Assembly: GCA_043782425.1 (NCBI GenBank)
Contig: JAYWAM010000281.1
Location: 1 to 10,564, forward strand
DNA: 10,564 bases
Source of the DNA: JAYWAM01 sp043782425
GTDB lineage: Bacteria; Pseudomonadota; Gammaproteobacteria; Burkholderiales; Usitatibacteraceae
Reading direction: 5' to 3'
The position numbers and the translations under genes are program-made. A model generated the notes under the pieces. It was not told the origin of the DNA and searched no databases. It saw only the letters and a list, made by a program, of their open reading frames with translations. Shown here in pieces: positions 1 through 7,500 of this stretch; position 1 is the first letter of the stretch; every line of letters begins with the position of its first letter.

Positions 1-132
1 ACTCGAGTATCACCCAAAATCAAATACTTGCGTACCTGACCTCAGATGTCCCCAGCAGCAGCACCCACCTCTATCGGCTGTTTGATTTTTAAAGAACAAA
101 CCTCGAAAAATGTTGCAGTGCTCCAAGGCGAA
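1..132 (-). ncRNA. rRNA operon 5' leader (partial), with boxA and boxC-like elements
   Basis: This is the transcribed leader downstream of the 139-166 promoter, read leftward. It carries TGTTCTTTA (98-90), one base away from the E. coli rrn boxA TGCTCTTTA, inside the run TGTTCTTTAAAAATCAAA (98-81). This run is followed by CAGCCGATA and GGTGGGTGCT (69-60), which resembles the boxC region. From established knowledge, boxA recruits the NusB/NusE antitermination complex so that polymerase can cross untranslated rRNA without Rho termination, and the leader takes part in 16S processing. No mature 16S start (AGAGTTTGAT-like) occurs before the window edge, so 16S should begin shortly beyond position 1. 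I see no coding potential here. Confidence 0.78.
90..98 (-). promoter_or_regulatory. rrn boxA antitermination site
   Basis: The minus strand reads TGTTCTTTA, matching the rRNA boxA TGCTCTTTA at 8 of 9 positions, followed by an A-rich stretch as in other rrn leaders. It should be bound as RNA by NusB-NusE (S10). Its spacing from the predicted transcription start (about 35 nt) is reasonable for an rrn leader. No convincing boxB hairpin was found upstream of it. Confidence 0.75.
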
Positions 133-138
133 GGGCGC

Positions 139-166
139 ATTATACAGACCTGTGTGCTTGGGTCAA
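139..166 (-). promoter_or_regulatory. Strong sigma-70 promoter of a leftward rRNA operon
   Basis: Read on the minus strand, TTGACC (166-161) and a perfect TATAAT (144-139) are separated by 16 bp. Transcription should start near 131-133. The bases just after the -10 are GC-rich (GCGCCC), a discriminator typical of stable-RNA promoters under stringent (ppGpp/DksA) control. A boxA-like antitermination site lies about 35-40 bases downstream, which supports an rRNA operon rather than an mRNA gene. The -35 element is only about 36 bp from the tyrS start codon, so the two divergent units share their control region. The assignment rests on motifs; the 16S gene itself is outside the window. Confidence 0.82.
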
Positions 167-201
167 GGCATAATGCTGACTTTGAGCCATCTGGGAAAAA
201 A

Positions 202-1395
202 ATGACCCTTGCAGCAGACCTGGAGTTAATTAAACGCGGCGCAGGCGAGCTTATCGTTGAAGAAGAGATGAAAAACAAGCTTGCGTCAGGACGTAAGCTG
301 CGTATCAAGGCGGGTTTTGACCCAACCGCGCGCGACCTGCATCTCGGCCACACGGTTTTGCTAAACAAGATGCGGCAATTTCAGGATCTTGGGCATCACG
401 CCATGTTTCTGATCGGGGATTTCACCGGACTCATAGGCGATCCGAGCGGTCGAAATGTGACGCGCCCGCCATTGACGCCAGAACAAATCGCAGACAATGC
501 TGAAACTTACAAAGTGCAGGTATTGAAAGTGCTCGACCCCGACAAAACGGAGATCCTGTTCAATTCAAAGTGGGGAAACGAACTGGGTGCGGCGGGCATA
601 ATAAAGCTGGCCCAAACCTATACGGTCGCGCGCATGCTGGAGCGCGATGACTTTGCCAAGCGCTATGCCGAGCAAAAACCGATTGCGGTACACGAATTTC
701 TTTACCCGCTGATGCAAGGGTATGACTCGGTAGCCATGCGCGCCGACGTTGAGCTGGGCGGAACCGATCAAAAATTCAATCTGCTGGTAGGTCGCGAGCT
801 ACAGAAGCATTACGGCCAGGAGCCGCAATGCATAATCACCATGCCGTTGCTCGAAGGGCTCGATGGCGTCAATAAGATGTCCAAATCGTTGGGCAACTAT
901 GTGGGTATCAATGAAGCTCCCGAGCAAATTTTTGGCAAGCTGATGTCGATCTCAGACAATTTGATGTGGCGCTATATCGAGCTGTTGTCATTTGCATCAA
1001 ACGACAACATACGCAAATGGAAAAGCGACGTGGAGGGCGGCAGGAATCCGCGCGACATCAAAGTGGGTTTTGCCCAAGAAATTGTGACACGCTTCCATTC
1101 ACGCGGCGCGGCAGAAGCGGCGCTGAAAGATTTCGACGCGCGCCATCACGGCGGCATACCCGAAGACATTCCCGAAATCACGCTGGAAGGCGGGGCAGAA
1201 GGGATCATCCTCGCGCAACTGCTCAAGCAAGCAGGACTTACGCCAAGCACAGCAGAAGCGCTGCGCATGATAGAGCAGGGCGGTGTGAAAATTGATGGCG
1301 AAAAAGTAAGCGATAAAAATCTCAGAATCCCCAAGGGCAAGACCGTTGTCGCCCAAGTCGGCAAGCGTAAGTTTGCGCGCATCACTATCATATAA
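202..1395 (+). CDS. tyrS: Tyrosyl-tRNA synthetase
   Basis: Cytoplasmic class I aminoacyl-tRNA synthetase that activates tyrosine with ATP and charges tRNA-Tyr. The 397-residue product shows the Rossmann-fold catalytic domain with the HIGH-type signature HLGH (residues 47-50) and the KMSKS loop (225-229). The tyrosine-pocket segment YDSVAMRADVELGGTDQKFN spans 174-193, and a C-terminal S4 RNA-binding domain covers roughly 335-395. The length fits the shorter, approximately 400-residue TyrRS type. The reading frame is open back to 46, but that extension runs through the divergent rRNA promoter and leader. ATG 202 gives the expected N-terminus (MTLAADLELI) and is preferred. Its Shine-Dalgarno is weak (CTGGGA, 191-196). 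No convincing promoter of its own was found; it must lie within the rRNA promoter/leader region. No terminator is visible after the stop. Confidence 0.95.
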   Translation: MTLAADLELIKRGAGELIVEEEMKNKLASGRKLRIKAGFDPTARDLHLGHTVLLNKMRQFQDLGHHAMFLIGDFTGLIGDPSGRNVTRPPLTPEQIADNAETYKVQVLKVLDPDKTEILFNSKWGNELGAAGIIKLAQTYTVARMLERDDFAKRYAEQKPIAVHEFLYPLMQGYDSVAMRADVELGGTDQKFNLLVGRELQKHYGQEPQCIITMPLLEGLDGVNKMSKSLGNYVGINEAPEQIFGKLMSISDNLMWRYIELLSFASNDNIRKWKSDVEGGRNPRDIKVGFAQEIVTRFHSRGAAEAALKDFDARHHGGIPEDIPEITLEGGAEGIILAQLLKQAGLTPSTAEALRMIEQGGVKIDGEKVSDKNLRIPKGKTVVAQVGKRKFARITII

Positions 1396-1444
1396 GCGTC
1401 GGCATGATGTCCCAGCGGACAAAGGCCAGGCTTGATAGCCACAG

Positions 1445-1450
1445 TATAAT
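1445..1450 (+). promoter_or_regulatory. Possible -10 element for the rhodanese/MFS unit
   Basis: A perfect TATAAT hexamer sits 40 bp before the rhodanese start codon in the gap after tyrS. No good -35 exists at 16-18 bp: the bases there are AAGGCC-like, and TTGATA at 1432 is too close. There is no TGn extension. It may be a weak or activator-dependent promoter. Otherwise the rhodanese gene is read through from tyrS, as no terminator separates them. Confidence 0.3.
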
Positions 1451-1490
1451 AAGCAGGCAGGTGTGACTAAACTCATTGCCGAGAGAAAAT

Positions 1491-1883
1491 ATGGAACACT
1501 TTACCCCCAAAGAGGCGAGCGAATTTCTGCAACAACATTCTGACGCCGTGTTTGTAGATTGCCGCAGTGAAATGGAGTTTCTGTTTGTCGGCCATCCGGT
1601 CAGCGCCATCATGATTCCGTGGAACGACGGTCCGGATTGGGAAATTAATCCGCATTTTGTCGGACAGGTCAAAAAGGCCACCGGTCATTCCGACCATCGC
1701 CCGGTGATACTCATTTGTCGTAGCGGCAACCGTTCGCTCGATGCCGGCATCGCATTGGAGAAGGCAGGGTTCACCAGAGTGTATAACGTGCTCGAAGGGT
1801 TTGAGGGCGATCTGGACGATGATCGTCAGCGTGGCAAACTCGGCGGCTGGCGCATGCAGGGACTGCCCTGGGAGCAATGTTGA
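1491..1883 (+). CDS. Single-domain rhodanese-like sulfurtransferase
   Basis: A 130-residue protein consisting of one rhodanese domain, probably cytoplasmic as there is no signal peptide or membrane segment. The N-terminal VDCRSEMEF segment (about residues 21-29) corresponds to the conserved VDxR(xxxEF) motif. The active-site loop CRSGNRS starts at Cys76, the expected persulfide-carrying cysteine in a six-residue loop. Family members move sulfane sulfur between thiol carriers; the actual donor and acceptor cannot be read from the sequence. The start chosen is ATG 1491, preceded by GAGAG at 1481-1485; a TTG five codons earlier (1476) lies upstream of this ribosome site. The gene lies 95 bp after tyrS and 20 bp before the next gene's TTG start, so it is probably the first gene of a two-gene unit with the MFS transporter. 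Possible partners in sulfur metabolism are not present in the window. Confidence 0.88.
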   Translation: MEHFTPKEASEFLQQHSDAVFVDCRSEMEFLFVGHPVSAIMIPWNDGPDWEINPHFVGQVKKATGHSDHRPVILICRSGNRSLDAGIALEKAGFTRVYNVLEGFEGDLDDDRQRGKLGGWRMQGLPWEQC

Positions 1884-1903
1884 GTAAGGCAAACGCTCAA
1901 TAA
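1877..1903 (+). other. Eight-codon ORF overlapping the rhodanese stop, in frame with the MFS gene
   Basis: ATG at 1877 overlaps the rhodanese stop codon (ATGTTGA) and opens a frame encoding MLSKANAQ before TAA at 1901-1903. The next codon is the TTG used as the start of the MFS gene, in the same frame. It could be a tiny coupling peptide that delivers ribosomes to the TTG. It could instead be the true N-terminus of the transporter, broken by a nonsense change or base-call error. No ribosome site was seen directly before the ATG beyond a GGGAG stretch in the rhodanese gene (1869-1874). Confidence 0.35.
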
Positions 1904-3199
1904 TTGAATTCGCAAAGCAAGCATCAAACTACACCTCCCGCCTCACTTGCCTGGACTGTCTGGGGTCTGGGCGCGGCGCTGTATTTCATCGCCTTTTACC
2001 AGCGTGTCGCGCCTGCGGTTATTACTAATGAACTGACGGCGGCATTTAACCTTACTGCCGCGACGCTGGGCAATCTTTCGGCGTTCTATTTTTACAGCTA
2101 CGTAGCGATGCAGATTCCGACAGGTATCCTGGCGGATCGCTGGGGCCCGCGCGCGCTGCTCACGTTAGGCGCGGGGATTGCCGCACTCGGCACACTGCTG
2201 TTCGCCCTTGCGCCCACATTATTCTGGGCCGGCGCCGGGCGCTTACTTATCGGCGCATCGGTCGGCGTGGCTTTCGTGTGCATGCTCAAACTTGCCAGCC
2301 ACTGGATGCCGCCCAGACAATTCGCTCTGACCAGCGGTCTGGCGCTCTTTGTCGGCGTGATGGGCGCGGTGTTTGCGGGCGCGCCATTGCGCATTCTGGT
2401 TAACGGCTTTGGCTGGCGTTCGGTCATGCTGGCCAGCGCCGTCATTACGCTCGGCCTCGCGCTGGCCATCTGGTCGATAGTGCGTGACGATCCGGCGCAA
2501 CGGGGTTATGAAACTTACTTCGCCGGGCAGCATGACGCCCGGCGTCAGGAATCGTTGTTCGCCGGATTGCTTGAAGTGCTGCGTTACCGCAACACCTGGC
2601 TGATTTTTTTCATCCCCGGCGCCGCCTCGGGGATTGTGCTCACTTTCGCAGGGCTGTGGGGCGTGCCTTTCCTGGTGACGCATTACGCGCTGAGCCAGAC
2701 GCAGGCGGCGGGATTATCCTCGTTGATGATGATCGCCTGGGCTTTTGGCAGCCTGGCCTATGGCGCGGCAGCGGATCGCCTCGGCAAGCGTAAGCCGCTT
2801 TATGTCGGCGGATTTGTAGTATCGCTGACGCTCTGGTCGGCGCTGATTATTACGCCGCACTTGCCGCACGCCGCATTGGTTGCCGTGCTGATTGCACTGG
2901 GCTTTTTTTCCAGTAATTTCATTATCAGTTTCGCCTTCGCCAAGGAATCCGTTCCCGCTCATCTGGCAGGAACTGTCTCAGGCATTGCCAATATGGGCGT
3001 CATGTTGGGCCCGATGTTCATGCAACCCCTGGTGGGATGGATGCTGGACCAGCGCTGGCAAGGTGCTAGCGCAAACGGCGCGCGCATTTACGACTTTGCC
3101 GCCTATCAAAGCAGTTTTGCGCTGCTGCTCGCCTGGGGGGCGGTGTCTATCATTCTGTTGTTATTCACGCGCGAAACTTACTGTCGGCAAATGCCTTAG
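1904..3199 (+). CDS. MFS transporter, substrate unknown
   Basis: A 431-residue inner-membrane major facilitator superfamily protein with about 12 hydrophobic segments in two halves. The first helix is around residues 16-36. Motif A (GILADRWGPR, 74-83) lies between helices 2 and 3, with its cognate in the second half (GAAADRLGKRKP, 287-298). A polar central loop covers about 194-218. The segment FYQRVAPAVITNEL (31-44) resembles a group of proteobacterial MFS proteins often labelled sugar-acid or organic-anion symporters, but the substrate cannot be assigned. A stop (TAA 1901-1903) immediately precedes TTG 1904 in frame, and no ATG, GTG or TTG that would keep helix 1 intact follows soon, so TTG is the likely start. 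Its Shine-Dalgarno is poor (TAAGG, 1885-1889, about 14 nt away). Translational coupling to the rhodanese gene is therefore likely. The gene ends 19 bp before a REP pair. Confidence 0.85.
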   Translation: MNSQSKHQTTPPASLAWTVWGLGAALYFIAFYQRVAPAVITNELTAAFNLTAATLGNLSAFYFYSYVAMQIPTGILADRWGPRALLTLGAGIAALGTLLFALAPTLFWAGAGRLLIGASVGVAFVCMLKLASHWMPPRQFALTSGLALFVGVMGAVFAGAPLRILVNGFGWRSVMLASAVITLGLALAIWSIVRDDPAQRGYETYFAGQHDARRQESLFAGLLEVLRYRNTWLIFFIPGAASGIVLTFAGLWGVPFLVTHYALSQTQAAGLSSLMMIAWAFGSLAYGAAADRLGKRKPLYVGGFVVSLTLWSALIITPHLPHAALVAVLIALGFFSSNFIISFAFAKESVPAHLAGTVSGIANMGVMLGPMFMQPLVGWMLDQRWQGASANGARIYDFAAYQSSFALLLAWGAVSIILLLFTRETYCRQMP

Positions 3200-3218
3200 C
3201 TCGCTTCACTCTGGAACT

Positions 3219-3267
3219 GTAGGGTGCGCTTGCGCACCATGCCTAACGGTGCGCAAGCGCACCCTAC
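3219..3267. repeat. BIME-like pair of inverted GTAG-headed REP units
   Basis: Two 20-base units are perfect inverted copies: 3219-3238 on plus and 3267-3248 on minus, separated by 9 bases (ATGCCTAAC). Each unit is GTAG followed by its own palindrome, GGTGCGC-TT-GCGCACC. The region can fold either as two small hairpins or as one 20-bp hairpin with a 9-base loop. A GTAG tetranucleotide next to an imperfect or perfect palindrome is the hallmark of REP elements mobilised by REP-associated tyrosine transposases (RAYT/TnpA-REP). The pair lies between two convergent genes, so it may also slow polymerase or protect 3' ends, but it lacks the T-run of an intrinsic terminator. Confidence 0.85.
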
Positions 3268-3272
3268 CAAAT

Positions 3273-3293
3273 CTTGCGCAAGCGAATCCTGAC
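3273..3293 (-). repeat. Degenerate third REP copy
   Basis: TGCGCAAGCGAATCCTGAC (3275-3293) matches the right arm of the adjacent pair (TGCGCAAGCGCACCCTACC, 3250-3268) at about 15 of 19 positions. The GTAG head is eroded and the palindrome reduced to CTTGCGCAAG (3273-3282). The spacing of 25 bases from the intact copy suggests an older member of the same cluster. It ends just before the stop codon region of the minus-strand transporter gene. Confidence 0.5.
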
Positions 3294-3300
3294 CGCATCA

Positions 3301-4548
3301 CTACACCACGTCGATCCTGGCGCGCTGCGGCGTCACCTTGACGTAAAGCCACCAGCTTGCCAGCCCGCAAGCCATCAAGGCGACCATGCCTTGGGCCAGC
3401 GCGCGCGGCGCATGCCACGTCAAGGGGGCGATGATTCCCGCTGTGACGGCGTTAATCACCCCGGCTATAAAGCCTTGCAAGGACGACGCCATACCGCGCC
3501 GCGCCGGGAAAAGATCCAGCACGATAAGCGAAATGCTCGGCATCGCCATCGCCGAGCCGATCGCGTACAGAAAAATCGGCAGCACCGCCCAAGGCAGCGC
3601 AGGCTTGAAAGCAAATGCATAGGCCAGATTGGCGAGCGCGGCGCCGGTCATGAAAAGATAAGCATATGACACGGTCTTGCGCGGCGTAAGCTTGCCGGCT
3701 GCACGTCCGGAGATGAAGGCGCCGGTCATGATGCCAGCGATGGAAGGCATGAACAGCCAGGCGAATTCCTGCGGCCCCAGCCCGAGGTGCTCGGACAGAA
3801 ACACCGGGGCGGAAACAATGTAGAGAAAGAAGGCGTTGAAATTGAAGCCCACCGCGAATGACAACAGCAAAAAACGCAGGTTCATGCCGACTTCGCGATA
3901 ACCATGCAGCAACGCCACCGGATGAAAAGACTGACGCGCTTGCGGCGGCAAAGTTTCATACAGCGAACGCTGGCTCACCACTACCAGCGCCAAGCCGACC
4001 AAAGCCAGAAACCAGAATATCGAGGTCCATCCGAACCACACATACAGATGCCCGCCGAGAATCGGTGCAATCGCCGGGGCGAGCCCGAAGAACAGCGTCA
4101 CCAGCGACATCACTTTTTGCGCATCGGTATCGTCGAACAAATCGCGGATCATGGCGCGCCCCACCACCATGCCCGCACCGCACGAAAGCCCTTGCAGCGC
4201 GCGGAAAAATATCAATGTGCCGATGTCGCGGGAAAGCGCGCAGCCGACCGAGGCCAGCGTAAACACCACCAAGCCGCCGAGAATAACCGGCTTGCGTCCG
4301 AAGCTGTCGGACAAAGCGCCGTGGAACAAGAACATGAAAGCGAACGCGGCAAGATAGATCGACAGCGTCTGTTGCATTTGCAGCATCGGTGCATTCAAAT
4401 CGCTACTCATGCCGCTGAAAGCCGGCAAATAAGTGTCCACCGAAAATGGACCGAGCGTCGCCAGCCCCGCCAGCAACGCAGCCAACCACCAGCGCGGCGC
4501 CTGATGGTGGCGGTGTTTGATTACGACCTCCTCGGCATCAATGTTCAA
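3301..4548 (-). CDS. Bcr/CflA-type MFS multidrug efflux transporter
   Basis: A 415-residue inner-membrane protein of the DHA1 drug:H+ antiporter type, with about 12 transmembrane helices. Helix 1 contains the typical acidic residue in PFSVDTYLPAF (Asp38). Motif A is GALSDSFGRKP (77-87), motif B includes RALQG (116-120), and the antiporter motif C region is GLAPAIAPILGG (155-166). Together these suggest export of drugs or other small molecules using the proton gradient; the substrate is unknown. The start is TTG 4548-4546, overlapping the TGA of the upstream helicase gene as TTGA, so the two are co-transcribed and translation is probably coupled. A strong GAGGAGG lies inside codons 6-8, but no usable start codon follows it at proper distance. 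Residues 1-18 are hydrophilic with several His residues. The gene faces the other MFS gene, with REP repeats in between. Confidence 0.88.
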   Translation of the reverse strand: MNIDAEEVVIKHRHHQAPRWWLAALLAGLATLGPFSVDTYLPAFSGMSSDLNAPMLQMQQTLSIYLAAFAFMFLFHGALSDSFGRKPVILGGLVVFTLASVGCALSRDIGTLIFFRALQGLSCGAGMVVGRAMIRDLFDDTDAQKVMSLVTLFFGLAPAIAPILGGHLYVWFGWTSIFWFLALVGLALVVVSQRSLYETLPPQARQSFHPVALLHGYREVGMNLRFLLLSFAVGFNFNAFFLYIVSAPVFLSEHLGLGPQEFAWLFMPSIAGIMTGAFISGRAAGKLTPRKTVSYAYLFMTGAALANLAYAFAFKPALPWAVLPIFLYAIGSAMAMPSISLIVLDLFPARRGMASSLQGFIAGVINAVTAGIIAPLTWHAPRALAQGMVALMACGLASWWLYVKVTPQRARIDVV

Positions 4549-7500
4549 GTCAGCGGCTCGAATAGCGCCTTCAGGTCCTCGGCGCTAAGCGCGCTGGCGG
4601 CAGCCCCTTCGCCCGCCAGGATGCCGCTTGCCAGTGCGGCTTTGCTGCCTTGCAGTTTGATGATTTTTTCTTCCACCGTGCTCTTGGCGATGAGCTTATA
4701 GACGAACACCGGCTTGTCCTGGCCGATGCGATGCGCGCGGTCTGTGGCCTGCGCTTCAACCGCCGGATTCCACCACGGATCGTAGTGGATGACAGTATCG
4801 GCGGCGGTGAGGGTGAGCCCGGTGCCGCCGGCCTTGAGACTGATGAGAAACAACTTGACTTCGCCGTTTTGAAATTTTTTCACCGGCGTTTCGCGGTCGC
4901 GCGTTTCGCCGGTGAGTTTGACGTAGCCGAATTTGCGTACGTTCAGCTCGGCCTCGATAAGCGTGAGCATGCTGGTGAACTGCGAAAACAACAAGATGCT
5001 TCTGCCCTCATCGAGCAGCTCTTCAAGCATTTCCATAAGTAGTTCGAGCTTGGCCGAAGGCACAGGTTTTTTCGCCGTGCCCAGCGCCTTGACCAATCGC
5101 GGGTCACAGCAGATCTGGCGCAGCTTCAGCAACGCATCGAGCACGATAATGTGGCTGCGCGCCAGGCCGCGCACGGCGATTTCCTCGCGTACGCGCTTGT
5201 CCATTGCCGCGCGCACGGTTTCGTAGAGATCGGCCTGCGCGCCGCCCAGTTCGACACTGCGCGTGATCTCGGTCTTGGGCGGCAATTCGCCGGCCACTTT
5301 CTCTTTGGTACGGCGCAACAGGAAAGGCTTGACGCGCCGCGCCAGAAAGTCGCGGCGCACACTGTCGCCTTCTTTTTCAATCGGCGTGCGGTAACGTGCA
5401 CGAAAAACGCGCTCGTCACCGAGGAAGCCGGGTAGCAAAAAGTTGAATAGCGACCACAGCTCGCCGAGGTGATTTTCCAGCGGTGTTCCAGTCAGGCACA
5501 GCCGGTGGCGCGCCTTGAGTTGCGCGGCGATGGCGGCAGCCTTGGTCTTGGCGTTTTTGATGTTCTGCGCTTCGTCAAGCACGATGATGTGGTAGGCGTG
5601 TTTTTTCAGTTCCTCTTCGTCTAGCCGCAGCAATGCATAGGTGGTGACAACCAGGTCGTGGCGCGCGATATGTTCGAAGCCTTCTTTGCGTTTGCTGCCA
5701 TGCGACACCAGCACCTTGAGCGCGGGCGCAAAACGCGTCGCCTCGGATTTCCACACGCTCATCATGCTGGTCGGCGCAACCACCAGTGCGGGACAGTCGA
5801 GGCGACCGGCCTCTTTCTCAATGAGAATGTGCGCCAGCGCCTGCACGGTCTTGCCCAGGCCCTTGTCGTCGGCTAGGATGCCTGCCAGTTCGTACTCACG
5901 CAAAAATTGCAGCCAGGCGAGACCTTCGCTTTGATAGCCGCGCAAATGCGTCTTCAGCCCGCGCGGCGTGGCGACTGGCGCAATGCCGGTGAAACCGGCG
6001 AGCTTTTCGCCCAGCGCGCGCAGCCGTTCGCCGCCCATCCAACGCAATTTGAGCGCGTGCTCCAGATCGGCGAGACGGCCCGCATCAAGCGCAGGAAGGC
6101 GCAAGCGGTTGCCGGTGATTTCATCGCGCATGATGAGCTCATGCAGCGTGAGAAGAATGGCGCGCACGCGCGCCAGCGGCAACGCCGCCTGACGTCCGTC
6201 GGGAAGCGGAACCAGCAGCGGTGATTCATCGCCGCGCCGCGCCAGCGCTTCGGGACTCCATTCGCGCGGCGCCGTTCTGATCAATTTGATGAGAATCGGA
6301 ATCAGGCTGACGCGCTCACCTTCGACTTCGATACCGACCTCGAGATTGAACCATTGACTGTCCGATTCTTCGACCTCGCCATACCAATCATCCACGGCGG
6401 CGATATTGAAACGGAAGCCGGGCGCCATCTCTACCCGCCAGCCGCGCTCACGCAGTAACGGCGCTTGATCCTGCACGAAGCGCATCCACGCCGCCTCAGC
6501 ATCGGCATCGAGGGGTACAAAACCGCCCTGCACGGCGGCGTTCACGCCGCGCAAGCGGGTTTTTTCAATCACCTCAAAACCCAGCTCGCGTAACTGTTTA
6601 CGTGTCTCCTTCTCTACTTGAGTATTGCGCACCACGCGTGTGATTTTTCCGTCGGCGTAGCGGGTGATCTCGCTGGGGTTTTGGCCCGCTATTTTTTCGC
6701 CCAGATAGTCGTATTGGAGGCGCGCTATTTCAACAAGATGGGTGGTGGTTTTCCAGGTGCGCCGCTCCAGTGTGTCGAACTGATGCGAGGTCAGCGCGAG
6801 TATTGGGGTAGGACGGTAGTCGGAAAGGGTCGTCTCCTCTATCGGCTGCGGCGGGGTAACGACAGTATGCAAGCTGCGCGTCGTCATTTCGCGCGATACG
6901 CGTTCAACCAGTTTGGCGGGCAACATAGGCGCGCTGACCAGCACCGCTGCGACGCTGGGGAGCAGACCGGTTTCCAGCGGCCCGCATTCGCTGCGCTGTG
7001 CATCGATATACCAAGGCGGGGCGCAGGAAATTACCGCACTCAGCGGCGGATCGGCGCTTAACAACGGCGCACGCGCGCCATCGGCGCGCACTGTCCACTC
7101 GAATTGGGCGGCACGCGGCGCGCCAAGCTGCAAGGGCGGCGAATCGGCAGTCAGGTAGTGGCAGCGCCCGGTGGACAGAATGCGTTTCAGCGTCTCGCCG
7201 TGCGCAGCGCCACTTAAAGCAAAGCGCATGTCGTAGCGGTTTTTCTCGGTAAGCGCCAGCGCGACCAGAATCTCCTGGTCGATCGCCAGCACGAAGCCCG
7301 GGGGGTTATGCATGGCGTCGGTGTTGTGATAGTCGGCAACGCTGTTATAGGCGCCCGACTTGAGTACGCGTGCGCGCTTCACACATAAAACGATGGGCGC
7401 CTCGCCGAGGTGGCGCCGGGCTTCGAAAATATATAGCAGGCGCTGGTTGACGCCCGCTGCATAAGTGTCGCTTTTCGCCACGCGCGCGCGTGCGAGACGC

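Noticed and set aside
1..132. Start of the 16S rRNA gene inside the window
   Set aside because: No 16S 5' end signature is found on the minus strand before position 1; only leader sequence is present.
169..174. CATAAT as a tyrS -10 element
   Set aside because: No matching -35 lies 16-18 bp upstream, so it was not listed, although it is correctly placed to give a leader of about 20 nt.
46..201. N-terminal extension of TyrRS by 52 residues from ATG 46
   Set aside because: The stretch runs through the divergent rRNA promoter and boxA leader, and the family N-terminus fits ATG 202.
3219..3267. Intrinsic bidirectional terminator between the two convergent transporter genes
   Set aside because: The hairpin is strong but no T-run follows on either strand; the GTAG-headed twin palindromes fit REP elements better. 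A termination side effect is not excluded.
3904..4701. 265-codon plus-strand ORF opposite the efflux and helicase genes
   Set aside because: It is antisense to two well-supported genes and has a low-complexity Arg/His/Gln-rich composition typical of shadow frames in GC-rich DNA.
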